From Schizochytrium sp. TIO01 (lineage: Eukaryota > Sar > Bigyra > Thraustochytrida > Thraustochytriidae), in the NCBI GenBank assembly GCA_004764695.1, contig SMSO01000005.1, forward strand, positions 657,501 through 721,500: DNA of 64,000 nt, in the 5' to 3' direction. Made by a program: the position numbers and the translations under genes. The first letter of the stretch is position 1; every line of letters begins with the position of its first letter. Positions 13,173 to 24,925 of this stretch are shown here, piece by piece. The notes beneath the pieces were generated by a model. The model saw only the letters and a program-made list of their open reading frames with translations. It did not search any database and was not told the DNA's origin.

Positions 13173-15866
13173 TTACATGTAGCCTTCATCTATACCCATA
13201 TGTTGTTGCTGTTGCTGATGGTAGTGCATTTGCTGCTGTTGGGGAGGCATTTGCGCTTGCTGTGGGTGCTCCATATGTTGTTGCTGCTGTTGCTGCTGCT
13301 GAGGGTCCCGCCGCTGGCGCTGTCGTGGCCGTTCCGTGTTCAGCTCTGTAAAGTACTCATTCAAGGAACCCGGTAGAACACCCCAACAGGAACATGTTGA
13401 AACATGATGACCACGTATCAGACAACGCGAGCAATGGTCACGTGAATTGGTACTTTCGCGAGCGCAAAATTGCTGGAAAGTATCCTCGTGACCAGCTTGT
13501 TTCGCTGACTCAATAATAATGTCCGGCACACAGAGAGACCTCATGCGATGCTTTTTGCGAGTTGTCGAGGATGACATAACATGAAACTGATCAATAGCAA
13601 GAGGAGGAAGAATGCTCGGATCTTCAATTGACTCGATAATAGATGCATTTGTTACGCTCGGATTGAGTGCCGCATCACAGGCCAACTTCAAATGAACAGC
13701 TGAAAGGGCACTATGAATAAAATTCCGCGATGAGCGGTGATCATGCACAGCAACAGCCACAACATGGGCGCACGGTAGGCCAGTCGCCTGAGGACGACCA
13801 CATGAACAAACAACACCATTGCGACCAACCACCTGTTTGACTAAGTTTGTATCCCCGTGGCCCGGTTCGGATCCAACCAACCAGGATGTGCCCACCGCAG
13901 ACTGCTCCACAAGAGGGAATGAGTTGATAACCTGAAGGCCCATAGTTGATGACTCGTCAACAACATTTAAGAGCTTGCAAAGCACCACACTAGGGAATGC
14001 CTCTGGTGCAGATAGGTTTTGAGGATCTTGACCACCACGAAAGTTCGCGTACTGGTCGGCCTTGGCTTTCCAGCCCTGAACGTATGCTTCATAAATGTCA
14101 GAGAGCAATTTTGGAACTGGCATACGAATCGCCTTATTAGAAATCTCGTGCCAATCCAACAGATCATAAACAGTAGGAGTAGGAAGTGCAGGCGTCGGAA
14201 CACCATCAGTTTCATATGCGCGGCTAATGCCAGGCATATGGCGACGTTGAAGCAGGCTACGTACACCAAAGGAAGAGCGTCCTTGCTCAGAGTTAATGTG
14301 TGCGGCGGCCCAAGCTTGCACTGGGTATTGTTTTGCTTGGCTATAAGTGTGTGCAGAATTGCTCTCCATGTTAGTCATGGCACTGTTGTGCTCAGACAAA
14401 GATGTTGCCATAGCAGCAGGGCACAGAAATGCCTTGATCTGTGCCTTCGTAGAAGCCTGTAGCGTGGATCCATCTTGAGTGTGATCCGGACCAACAAGTT
14501 TGTTGATAAGCGTCTCAAGACACAAAGCGTGATGTGCCGAGGAAAGAACCTGACTCACTGCATTGTTAAGACCAGGGCCCCAGTTGGACACAACGACAAG
14601 ATCCCCTGATGACATAAACCCTGTGAAGCAATGCAGCAAGTGATTGAGGAACCAGCGCCAATTTTGTTCGTTCTCGGTAATCACATGCGCATACGCAAGA
14701 AGAATGGCACCGCCATCACCTCCAATAGTCATTGCTGACATTAGAGCGCCACGGTACTTTCCACTACATGGTTCAGCATAGAGTGTGACGACATGCTGAC
14801 GCAAGAAACCAGCGGCTCGAATGGACATACCAGGAGCAACAAAACAGCGGTAGTACATGGTCTTTGGTGAACTACTGATTAGATCAGCGACTGAGCGTCG
14901 GTGACCAACCATGGCACCAGACCCATCACCCATATGTCCGTCATGCACATTAAGCATCTCTCGACTTGCAAGTGTGACGATTCGGTTTGCCATGCTGCTC
15001 TCATCAAAGCTATAGTTGCCAGAGAGAATCATATCACGGATAAGGTCAGGTTCAGGGCGAAGTCCTTGCAAGATCACAACGGTGTGATTGTCCTCGGAGT
15101 TTAATGCGTGAGCCCAGGCACGAATACCAGAAAAGTCATCGTGGTTGGTGACACCCATTTGCAAAAGGGCTTCTGAGAGTACACGGCGTGCGGTGGAAAG
15201 AGTCAGCTTGGGCGCTCCAATTTGATCCATGCGCGAAACCTCCTGCTTGATTTCCTCTGCTGTAGTGTTAAAGGGGTCATCCTGCTTGCGAAGCCAAGCT
15301 GCCACGTGCTTCACAATAACGTTGTTCAGGTATGCAGTTTTCATACGGGTGCCACGCTTAGCTTGAGCAGGGGGTATGGCTTGAGGGATCGAAGCAGGAA
15401 TGTCAGGCGTACAGGTATGCGTTAAGTCTGCCACAGTGACGAGCCAAGGTTGTTCCGAGTTGTCTTTCGAAACGTTGCGAGCCTTGATGCGGAATTGGCA
15501 TGCGCTTGTCTTTTTTCCGCAGCGTAGAAGTAGCTTCATTTTGTCAGACTTTCGGGCGTAAAATGTACGTGAGCCCTCGTCCTCACCTCCGTCAGGAGAG
15601 GCATTAATACGGCGGTGAAGAAGGTAAACCAGGGAGTATATATCATCTTTGCTCTTGTGTCGGGTGCCAGGTTGCAGATCGTTTTGCACATTTGCCGTAG
15701 TGTTTGCTCCAGGCTCTTCTGTCATTTGCATCACATCTGGAGTCTGTTGCTGGCGAGTTTGCTGTTGCTGATGGTCTGCCTGCTGTTGGTGCATGTGGCC
15801 TTGTCCATATAGCATCATTTGTGGAGGAGCTGGAGGCCCACTATTAGACATCATGTCAGGTCCCAT
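13173..15866 (-). CDS. MULE transposase-derived SWIM zinc-finger protein with poly-Q ends
   Basis: An 897-residue protein in the organisation of FAR1/FHY3/MUSTANG-type proteins: a Q-rich N-terminus (about 1-45), a C-C-H-C DNA-binding module (CGKKTSAC through DLTHTC, about 115-160), a MULE transposase core (about 345-460, with WRWFLNHLLHCF and VVVSNWGPGLNNAV), a SWIM finger C687-x-C689-x9-C699-x-H701, a CX2CX4HX4C zinc knuckle near residue 830, and a Q/H-rich tail. Residues aligned by eye with the first two catalytic aspartates are not Asp: LYAE (A364/E365) replaces the usual L-D, and SNW (N428) replaces S-D-R. This argues for a domesticated DNA-binding protein rather than an active transposase. 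ATG at 15866, no introns, no terminal inverted repeats noticed nearby. Role inferred: nuclear DNA binding or transcriptional regulation. Confidence 0.8.
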   Translation of the reverse strand: MGPDMMSNSGPPAPPQMMLYGQGHMHQQQADHQQQQTRQQQTPDVMQMTEEPGANTTANVQNDLQPGTRHKSKDDIYSLVYLLHRRINASPDGGEDEGSRTFYARKSDKMKLLLRCGKKTSACQFRIKARNVSKDNSEQPWLVTVADLTHTCTPDIPASIPQAIPPAQAKRGTRMKTAYLNNVIVKHVAAWLRKQDDPFNTTAEEIKQEVSRMDQIGAPKLTLSTARRVLSEALLQMGVTNHDDFSGIRAWAHALNSEDNHTVVILQGLRPEPDLIRDMILSGNYSFDESSMANRIVTLASREMLNVHDGHMGDGSGAMVGHRRSVADLISSSPKTMYYRCFVAPGMSIRAAGFLRQHVVTLYAEPCSGKYRGALMSAMTIGGDGGAILLAYAHVITENEQNWRWFLNHLLHCFTGFMSSGDLVVVSNWGPGLNNAVSQVLSSAHHALCLETLINKLVGPDHTQDGSTLQASTKAQIKAFLCPAAMATSLSEHNSAMTNMESNSAHTYSQAKQYPVQAWAAAHINSEQGRSSFGVRSLLQRRHMPGISRAYETDGVPTPALPTPTVYDLLDWHEISNKAIRMPVPKLLSDIYEAYVQGWKAKADQYANFRGGQDPQNLSAPEAFPSVVLCKLLNVVDESSTMGLQVINSFPLVEQSAVGTSWLVGSEPGHGDTNLVKQVVGRNGVVCSCGRPQATGLPCAHVVAVAVHDHRSSRNFIHSALSAVHLKLACDAALNPSVTNASIIESIEDPSILPPLAIDQFHVMSSSTTRKKHRMRSLCVPDIIIESAKQAGHEDTFQQFCARESTNSRDHCSRCLIRGHHVSTCSCWGVLPGSLNEYFTELNTERPRQRQRRDPQQQQQQQQHMEHPQQAQMPPQQQQMHYHQQQQQHMGIDEGYM

Positions 15867-17559
15867 TTTTTTTAGAACCTAGTCTTCAGAGCTTCTCCGT
15901 GAAGCAAAGTCTTTCTTAATATCCTTCTTTCTCTCAACCAGATTCTAACAAACAAGCCGTGTTATGTAATGTTATGTGAATCAGTGTATTTTGCAACGCA
16001 AAGAATGCTACTCAAGAAAAGGACAACCTGCTGCCAGCTGTGATACGTGCGGTGTCTGAGACCGATCCAATTGACACGAATAATCACAGATGTTGACAGG
16101 GTTAACGGGAAGCAAATTGACGAACCTTATTGCGATTTGAACCCTTAATTTCGAAGGTTTCAATCAAGCTCGAGTCGATAACCAATCGAAGAAAAACCTG
16201 GGCGAGTAAGCCAGCTCTTTCCTCTCCAGCGTGATCAAAGTAGCCTTAGTTGAGAGTCCAGGCAGCCAGACTCAAGAGTGCTGGGTCTCCAACTGGACAA
16301 GATTAAAGGAAACAAACAGGGAAGGAAAATCAGGCTACAGAATCCCTGTACGGCTCTGCGAGAGCTCGCACGGGGTTGCCCCTAACCTCGCAGGACCTAG
16401 GGACTCACAGCAGCAAGATCAACCTGCGTAGGCCCTTGCCTATGGCAGCAATTGCCTGCCTGAGCTATCTGCGTGCGGCAGTGCGCGCAGTTTACTTCTC
16501 CTTCTGCTTTCCGTCTTCTCTTCTTCTTCTTCTTCTTCTTCTCCTTTTCTTCTCTCCTTTCCTTTCATTTCTCCTTCTTGTCGAGGAATCGAATAAGAGG
16601 CTCATTAGGATAGTGCCTACGTAAAACACTAATGGTAATCATTAGGTTCTATATGTACCTATTAAAAATAAAACTAGAATAGAAAAGTGAAAGAAAGGCT
16701 ATGATCAGTAGTGAGTACTACGTTGATGGTATAGTAACTATTCTATAGAGCAGCGGGATAGGTCGTTATGATGGTTTGATTTGTCTATAGTATCAGTACT
16801 AATATTATTATTGATTTAAAGCCCTACAATAGTATCATAGTATTTTCATTTTATTTTTGAGACATTCAAGTTGCTAAAGTAGGAAATAAGTGAATTAGCA
16901 ATCGATCTATCCTATCAAGAAAATCACCAAATAACTTGAGCTCCAAATCGAAGAAAGTGACTCCAAAGCAAAGCAAAGGCGCACTACGACCGATGCCTAT
17001 GAGCCACGACTCGCTACCCTAGCTGCACAGAGTAGCTGTATGCAGTAAATTAGCATTCCTTCGCCATCCTCAGGTAGAATAGTCCTCCACTGAAGTGAAA
17101 TGTTAGCTAGCTATTACCTACCTGACTACTTATCTTCTACATTCCTAGGTTAAAGTTAAAACTAAACTGACTGTCATTTATTTGTACTTTTTAAATCAAA
17201 CATTTAAGAATAGACTACAAACGAACCCAGGCTTTCACTTGCCTACCTCGACTCCACCATACTTCTCAGTGAAGCCTCGCAGGATTAGAAGATCTCAAAG
17301 ATATCTGTTCATGCATCATTGATTGAAGGAATGAAGATGCATCTTGCTCCTTTTCTTACTGACATACCATGATTAGGTTACTAGGTAGTACCTACTTACC
17401 AATACATACCTGACAAAATGCAGAATAATACAAAACTCATTATTAGGTACTAATTAGGCTATATACCTAGGCTATGCAAAATTCATTTCATTTTTTTCTT
17501 TCTTTTTTAATTAACTTCTTTTTATTTTATTTTATCTTATTTTAATTTTAAAAAATGTT

Positions 17560-17795
17560 TTACGAGCTTTGAAAGGGAGGTTTGTGTGAACGTCTTTGCG
17601 TGGAGAAGAAGTCTCTGAGTGCGTTGCACCCCCCCGAGAGAGGGAGGAAATCGAGTGGAGAGAGAGAGGGAAGAACAGGCATAGGGCAGGATAGGTCTTG
17701 AGAGGGGAGGCAGGGTGGGAGGGAGCCAGAGGAACTCCCCAGAGGAGACGAGCAAAGCTCACTGGCTACTGTGGTCTCTCATTACTAGTTCTTCA
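17560..17795 (-). repeat. GC-rich purine block with A-rich tail, possible retroposon
   Basis: On the minus strand a GC-rich, pyrimidine-biased body (17795 down to about 17560) runs directly into an A-rich tail with AAAT/AAAAT repeats (about 17560-17475). A compact GC body with a 3' A-rich tail in AT-rich surroundings is the layout of a short retroposed element. No A/B box or second copy was identified, so the call rests on architecture alone. It could equally be a remnant of a gene or a simple purine tract. Confidence 0.2.
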
Positions 17796-20081
17796 CACTG
17801 GATATAACTTATTTTTCCAAGGGTTTATCTGAGGGGAGAATATCATGGCACACTGGGGTGTTTTGTTAGTTAATATGCATAGGCATTTGAGAGGTAAATA
17901 CGTAAAAGTCTAATTTATATTTATTTTATGTATTTGTTACACTGGTAAGTAAATTCAAGAATTCAGTTGGAATGGGAAAAACACTCTCCGTAAATAATTG
18001 AAATTATATATATTACCTCCTAAAGTGCGCGAAGGATGCACACTCTGTCCCCACTAGGAAATGATTTAGCCTTTTTTCACATTTATTTTTATTAGTTTAT
18101 AGAAATGTTAGGTGTAGGTACCCAGGAACCGGTAGGCAAAAGAAGTGGTTACTGGTTCTATAGAAAAGGGGACATGTAGTGGCATAGCTTGCTTTTTAAG
18201 ATCTTTAGGGTGCGGAATCTGAATTTTGAATTGTTCCAAATTGGCGAACTCAGCATTGTGTCATCAATAATATCCATGGCTACTTTTCAGAAAGATGCTT
18301 GGCGACACTTTTACTTAGTAGTTTATGCATATGCCTCTGCCCTTTCAAAGCTATCTAAGACCCTAATCGCCATTTGTATGAGTAAATATGGAGATGCGAC
18401 AATGATAATCAATAATACATTGAGTTTTCAAGTCCTTAGAAAGTGTTGAGCTGGAATCTTTCCTATACAATTCAACTCAACTTTGGTCCGGAAGGTGCTT
18501 ATTCTTCCTTCCCAGATGAATCTCGTTTCTTTTAATAATCTATTAGTAGAAAGCTACATCTCTAATTATGTCGATCAGATTTTGAGGTGGGGGCGGGGGG
18601 AGTTTATTTGTGATTCTTTGATTTCCCAATGCCTTTCCAAACATAAAGGCAGCGTTGTGGATCAAGAAAAATCACTTTCGCCTACTATAGATGTCATTGA
18701 GTATTAAAGTTAGCAAAGCTTTTTCAAAAAGTGGTGGATCGTTAGCCAGAGCTTAACTTGCAAACTGAAGGCAGGTGTTTGAAGGTTTTGAGATGGTTTT
18801 AAAGGGCTTTTTAAATTTAGACCATGCAAAACAATTATCTCCTGACTTTAGAAATCCATGGAATTGATCATAAACTAAAATAGACATCGCGTGCAGTGCA
18901 CAGAACCGAAGAGCTTGTATTATTAAATCCCCCCAACCACCACCTCAGATTTCCTCTTTTTATATGTTCCATTGGGTCTGTATTTCACCCCAACATTGAT
19001 CTAGTTTGCTCTCATTCAACCCACTGGTAGACAGGACTTCAAATGGTATTTAAAGGTCCAGAACGATGTCTTGCTCCCATAATCTTCTTCTGAGTGGTAG
19101 TCTCAACACCGAAAGTACTTAAGTTCACGTCTATCGTGCATATAGTCAAAATTGGACAGTGGACAGTTGTGCGAAGTATTTTACTTTCCTTCATAAAAGC
19201 AAGCTTAGGCTGCTTACCAAGTACTTTTAAATCTAGATCTGAGGAACTATCTGAAAGAACTTCGAACCAGAGGCATTAACCTTTTGGTAAATTTGATTTC
19301 TTCATTTGAACCACTCTCTGCCTTTTTGTAGTCAGTTATAAGAAGTCCGGACTTTGAAGGTATATTTAATGAGAATGAAAGCAAGGCGTAAATAAACATA
19401 AAACCCATCTGCCATTTTTGACATTTTCAAAATAACTCCAACAATATCTTCAATAAGAGAAATGATATCAACTATTCAACTAGGCAACCATACAAACTGC
19501 GTATCTGATTGGAGACTCTTATTCGCGCCTTTAATAATGATGATATCCCTAGGTGGGCACAACTATACCATGAGCTTCCAAGAATTTCTATTTTCTATCT
19601 GCAGATAGTACAAAATGTGGACTAATAGCTCAGAATTTCATTTCTAGAATAGTGATCCAACAGATATAAGAATGCATTTCTGACAAGCAGCTACCTTCAC
19701 CTACTTAATTATGGATTCACCCCGAGTCCTTGCGTTGCGTGTATATTCAAGCCGCCTGTTCTTCTTTCGTAGGCACTGCGAGTTATTTCATTTATTCTAT
19801 GGCTTTTTCTGAGACGATTTCTTTATTTTAAAAAAGGAGGAGTCCCTGCACCTATGTAAATACGGGATATGGAAGCATAAGAAAGCCAAGCAGGAAAACC
19901 TAGAACTGATGTTTTGGTTGAGAAGGCAAAAACTGTATTCATATCTCGTTTAGAGCTGCTTTTGCTTCTCTTCAATTATAACAAATAAACTACTATATCT
20001 TCACGCAACACCCATACTACGCAATCAAAATGTAAAGCACTTTCGGTCTACTACTTAGGCAGGTAGATCTTATTACATTTC

Positions 20082-20112
20082 GGTTGATTTTCAAGGTTGA
20101 TTTTCAAGGTTG
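20082..20112. repeat. 13-bp tandem repeat, about 2.4 copies
   Basis: The unit GGTTGATTTTCAA is repeated exactly twice, followed by GGTTG. Confidence 0.85.
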
Positions 20113-22201
20113 TATTGTATTCCTAAGCTGGGAACTTGTGTCCGGCGCAAGTCACGGAAATAATAGGCAAATTCAATGTCATGAGGAGAGTACGAACTTT
20201 CTATGATTTACACATCTTGCAGAAACTAATGTAAGCGAGGCGCACTTTTGACAGATCAGAGAAATCTTTCATGGTATTTAATAGACGCACTCTTCTGGTC
20301 AGAAATTATGAGTTTAGATGCTTCGTCCTCTTTTTTAACCTCAAGCCAAAACGAACACGCAATGTCGCTACGTACCTGCTACCCTATCGTTTCGTTGAAC
20401 CGAGCTAACTTGTTTCATAACTTGGACACAGAATTCTTCTTCAGGGTTCTTTTTTTTACTTTTGTGGCAGTGTTGCTATCAACTAATAGCTATTGGTAGT
20501 ATTGAACCATCGTAATGCCAACCTCACCACACAACGTTAGACCTTTCATCATATTGTGAAAGTTGGTGGCTGATTAACTATCGAATGCCAAATAGTGACT
20601 CGCTAACCTTCAACATATAACGCGCGTACAATAAATAACTCTGTTGTGATCGTAGAGTTAAGAGTTAAGCTTGTGCAAAATAAAAGATTCGGAATCTACA
20701 CCATCTTTGAGAAGAAACATCACAACATTCCACTTCTAGCTAGACAATACTGTTGATCGTATTACCTCAATGATACTACCAGATTTAGTATTTATAATTC
20801 TTTAGAAAAAACAAAACTCAAGTAGAGTAATGCACAGACTAACCTCTGGCCACCATGGAAGTAAGGACGCATTTGCTGCGATTTCGGTGGCCGCTACGCC
20901 AAGCAAAGGTAGAGAAAAACAAATGAATCAGGGCGATTTGAAAGCTTTCCAATTACTACTACAGCTGGCTTACTAGTATGCATTTCTACATGCAGGACCT
21001 AGTGTTCGAAGAAAGACCTATTTTTTAATTGGGCTCTAAAAGAAACTAACTTCAAGTTGCTCTAGCTTAAGAGATACATGCTCGTAGCGCACCTTGGTAG
21101 TAGGTACGTACCTACCTACCTACCTAGGCAGGCGCCCTACTAAATAGAGCTAGCGATTGCTTACTTTTGAATTTGAAAGTCAGACTTGGTTAAATATCTA
21201 AGTTGAAGTAATCCAAGTTGAAGTGAAAGTCAGAGCAAACAAAGCTCTGGCACTGATATGATTCCTTTATTTAAAAACTTTTCCTAATTTACTCTAGAGA
21301 TAAAAGATTATTCGGAGCCTCTACAGCTATAATGAGTAGTTGGATAGTTTAGTTGATTAGCTCTAGAGAAAACTAGCAGCACCTACTAGGTACCTATCAG
21401 GAAGCTATCATTGGCTAACCAAGTACTATACTCTCCCTAGTTGTATTATAGCAGTCATTACCCATTCTCGTGCGTGCGTGCACGGAAAGAAGGCGGCAGA
21501 CTTCTTCATCTTTGTCTTCTTCGTCTTCTTCGTCTTCACCTGCATAGTGTTCTCCTGCTGCGCTCATCGTCGGCGGCCCTCCTTTCCCTTACTCTGTTGT
21601 TGCCATTGTTGCGGCTACTCCTGCTGAGAGTGGATGCATACAGCAAAAAGGATAGTTAAGCAGTCAGCCAACTCAGCCCGATCTATTTGTGAGAGTCATT
21701 GGAGAAGAGAATCACCGCGTGGACCGCTTCGTTCGTTTGTACGTTTGTACGAACCTGTGCGACCCTTGGCTCAGTTACATCAGCTGAAGGAAGTTGCCAT
21801 CAGCGCTGCACACATACAATCTACACAACTCAGGATATCCTTTTAGAAGAATTTGCTCCTAGGGTTGTCTTCTGTTGCAAGCCCTGTTTTACTCTTTTTT
21901 AAGGATATATAACCACTACTGACGGCATCTTGTTTGCCTTGTTCAAAGAAAGCAGCTCTTTTCCCTGATCTTCAATAGGCTTACACGTTTTGCCCCCTTT
22001 CATTGAGTTTAGATATTGTGTAAGGATCAACTTTAGAAGGGTTAACTCACCAGTTGAAGATCCTGAAGATCCTTCAGGAAGACACATACTTTTGAAAACG
22101 TCTTTCAAGAACAACATAGAAGCATTGTTCTCAACACAACGCTTCTCATAATATTTTCATCAACACTGATTAGGACAGGAGCTTGGCTTCATTAACAAAC
22201 C

Positions 22202-23668
22202 ATGAGTGGAAATAATTCATCGTCAACTCCTGGTCAACACGGGGTAGCTATTCCTCCTCCTCCTGTTGCGGGATCTGGAAGTGGCAGTATGGAACGAACC
22301 CGGTCAAATTCGGCTGCCCTGTCGGGTCGCCTTCGAGCTGCATCAGAAATGCAGCGCCAAGGTGTGATCTCCAAGGAAGAGAAGGCCATTATGAAATCTC
22401 TCATTTTAAACAATATTAGCGATCCTCACTTTCGCGAGCAATTCGACCTAGCTCGCAAAAGCAACGACCCAGAAATGATTCGCAGGTTATTCAAGAACAA
22501 TAACTCTCAACCTTTGATGAACGATTCGATCATGATGGACCTGACTGACATGACGCTTGGAGATGTAGATGACTTTTCTTCCTTTTTGGATGATTTTAAT
22601 GACCCTCTGATCCCCCCAACCTCGGTTACACCTAATCCGACTACGCCTGCTTACTTTGGCAGCGCCACTGCTAGGCCTCCGACTATGGATCACCACCACC
22701 AACAGCACCAGCAGCATCAGCAGCAACAGCAACAACAGCATCACCTGCATCAACACCATCCTCAACAACAACAACAGCATAGGCATTCTGTAGGCTTTGT
22801 AACCGAGTTCGGGGCACAGATGGCAGCACCTACTAAAACAAACCAAGGAAGACCAGAATATACGCGAAAACGCCAGGCCTCAAGATCTGCTCCTGGGCAG
22901 GTCATGACGAAGGTCAATGCCAATTCGGCTGGTTCAGCAGCTGTGCCGCCGAATGGTGCTGGGCCAGGTATGGGCCGGGAACGCGTTGGAAGCAGACCCA
23001 TCGACCTCCATACTGCCTCCTCAGCTGCGGCGGCAGTTGGACTTACTCCAGGTCGAGGTCGACCAATGTCGCAGGCTTACCCCCGACCCAACACGCATCA
23101 GCGCGCATCTCATGTTGGAATCAAAGTTGAAGATAGCCGTGGAGTACACCCGATGCCCTCTGCAGTAGCACCAGCAATGCCGTATTCCAACACAAGCATC
23201 TCCAGTATGCACCAGCGCTCAAGTCCAGCTATGCCCATGTACCAACACGGTATGGTGTCAAGTCATATAGTTGGGAGACCCGGTATGGGGGATCCTGCAG
23301 CACGACTTAAGGTTGGCGCCTCGCCAAGTAGTAGTGCCATGGGAGATGATGATGATGATGATGACAGATCTGGTATTGCTAAAACACGCAAAAACGAGCG
23401 CGAGCGCAAACGTCGCCTTGCAGTAACTCAGGGATTTGATGAGTTGTATAAGCTCTTGAAACGTCTCGAAGAAGAACGCCAATCTTCAGGTATTCCTGTT
23501 GGTAAAGATCCTGAGCGCATGTCAATTCTTGGAACCTCAAAGCTCGATAAGGCTAGCATCTTACGAAACTCTATAGACAAAATCAAAACTCTTGAGGTAG
23601 AGATTAATGATTTGAGGAAGGACAATGATCGCTTAAATCAAATGATTCAAGCCCACCACAAACGATAA
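22202..23668 (+). CDS. bHLH-leucine zipper transcription factor
   Basis: A 488-residue protein with a C-terminal basic helix-loop-helix (about 392-465) and a short zipper. The basic region has the E-box signature N398-x-x-E401-R402-x-R404-R405; the position usually held by His (H5) is K397. Helix 1 (GFDELYKLL) is followed by a long loop of over 20 residues and helix 2 (LDKASILRNSIDKIKTLE), with leucines continuing in heptads to the C-terminus. Upstream lie a charged helical segment (about 45-90), a D/F-rich acidic stretch (about 108-135) that could be an activation region, a His/Gln run (162-197) and a run of seven Asp (about 382-388) just before the basic region. The ATG at 22202 is in good context (ACC before, A at -3) and the frame has no introns. 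It should bind E-box-like DNA as a dimer in the nucleus; target genes cannot be inferred. Confidence 0.88.
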   Translation: MSGNNSSSTPGQHGVAIPPPPVAGSGSGSMERTRSNSAALSGRLRAASEMQRQGVISKEEKAIMKSLILNNISDPHFREQFDLARKSNDPEMIRRLFKNNNSQPLMNDSIMMDLTDMTLGDVDDFSSFLDDFNDPLIPPTSVTPNPTTPAYFGSATARPPTMDHHHQQHQQHQQQQQQQHHLHQHHPQQQQQHRHSVGFVTEFGAQMAAPTKTNQGRPEYTRKRQASRSAPGQVMTKVNANSAGSAAVPPNGAGPGMGRERVGSRPIDLHTASSAAAAVGLTPGRGRPMSQAYPRPNTHQRASHVGIKVEDSRGVHPMPSAVAPAMPYSNTSISSMHQRSSPAMPMYQHGMVSSHIVGRPGMGDPAARLKVGASPSSSAMGDDDDDDDRSGIAKTRKNERERKRRLAVTQGFDELYKLLKRLEEERQSSGIPVGKDPERMSILGTSKLDKASILRNSIDKIKTLEVEINDLRKDNDRLNQMIQAHHKR

Positions 23669-24925
23669 GAACCTTAATTTCTTTTACTCAACTCAGTTCG
23701 TACTATTAGAACCATTCCTCGCATAACCTATATTACTCCTCATGCTACCCATGATGCAAGTCTATGTTTCTTTTAAGGAATATGAATAGCCAGTATGCTC
23801 TGGGTCGTTGGAATTGAACCTTACCAGTTCCATGCACTTACAGGAATTTGAACTCAAGTGCAGTCAGCTTATCTACTTGAACAGTCTTTTAAGTCTTCTC
23901 TGATATGATATTCTCAGCTGTTTTATTCCATTCACCATTTTGTACCAGTAGCAGGTTCACTTTTATTGACAAAAGGTATGTGGAAGGGTACGCGACATAT
24001 ATCCTGCACCGTATGAGCCAATTGAACCTGTATAGCTTTGCATCTCAGTGGACGCTCGAAAGGGTTATTTTTTTAACTCACGACTAATTTTCCTCCTCTA
24101 ATATCAGTAAGTGACGGCTTGGTACAAAGAGTTGTGTTCGTTTGAATCATGTTCTTCAGAAGTAGTGCAAGTTCCAAGGCACAACCTGACATTTGGGGGG
24201 AAATTGAAGATTATCCTTTCTCTTGGGTCAGCATTAGCAACATGCTTTAACCTGAGTATTTACCCAAGCTGGAAGACTGTTTAACTCACAAGGAAGAGTG
24301 GGGTCAGTCGTGGGATCCAAACATTTCACTCAATACCTCCGACCAGTGCAAGTGCAGAGTTCCCATCCAGGTGTGCTAAGTAATACCTCTCCAAAAAACC
24401 TTGACGCTACTTTCCCCAGCGCGATGTAATCAGTTGAAACCTTTCGGATTAGGTTTTATAAAAACTCAAGCTAAAACAATCATGCATTTGGGAACTCTGA
24501 AAAGTGCAGTCTACCTACTGGCGCCTAATGCCTACGCTAGTCAACATGGCTACATAAACCAGCACACTTGGCTTATGTAACGTGATACGAATCACCTCGG
24601 CACTTTACCTAGTAGGTACATAGGAGGCCTACTACATACGTCTGAAAAGGACAAGAGAAGAGGAGTACTAGGCCTACTACTATATAGATTAAAGCCCTTC
24701 CTTTTCTCTGTCTCTTATCTCTTCATTCCCTCTCTTTATTATCATGCCTTTACTTTACTACCATGATAGTAGGATATGATAGTGCATAACAATGCTAGGT
24801 AAATCAAATGATTCTGTTCTTAAAAAGAATTAGTACCCTAGCCTAGCAAAACCATGGTAGGGTAGGGACCTAAATATCAAACAAGGTTTGCAAGCGACCG
24901 TCCCTCCGATAAAGATCATCGATAC
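23669..24925. other. Spacer between the bHLH and oxygenase genes
   Basis: Contains the 3' flank of the bHLH gene and about 0.9 kb of upstream DNA for the oxygenase. A copy of the dispersed repeat core lies at 24464-24482, with ACCTAG/TAGGTA and GGCCTACTAC motifs at about 24600-24690. No coding frame is supported. Confidence 0.5.
24464..24690. repeat. Dispersed repeat family copy (24.5 kb)
   Basis: The core ACTCAAGCTAAAACAATCA (24464-24482) differs by two bases from the core at 41101. ACCTAG/TAGGTAC and TAGGCCTACTAC motifs of the same kind as those near other copies follow within 220 bp. Boundaries are approximate because the family is degenerate. Confidence 0.35.

Larger units (their letters stand above)
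15867..22201. other. 6.3-kb spacer without a supportable gene
   Basis: Contents: a GC-richer block at about 16190-16610 upstream of the MULE-derived gene, ending in a CT-rich tract (16500-16575) that may belong to its promoter region; a purine-rich GC block at 17560-17790; short plus-strand frames at 18189-18449 and 18483-18707 that read smoothly but match nothing; a 13-bp tandem repeat near 20082; ACCTAC clusters near 17385 and 21100-21130; and a CT-rich block at 21480-21540 whose minus strand would encode an acidic run. None of these is called a gene. Confidence 0.5.

Noticed and set aside
13161-13376. Leucine-rich plus-strand frame
   Set aside because: It is the antisense of the poly-Q tail of the MULE-derived gene.
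14019-14462. 147-codon plus-strand frame
   Set aside because: Antisense to the MULE-derived gene.
21441-21659. Leu-rich plus-strand frame, and an acidic minus-strand frame over the same CT-rich block
   Set aside because: Both follow from the CTT-like repeat; the acidic frame has an ATG but no continuing exon could be found.
22487-22846. 119-codon minus-strand frame rich in Leu and Met
   Set aside because: Antisense shadow of the His/Gln run in the bHLH gene.
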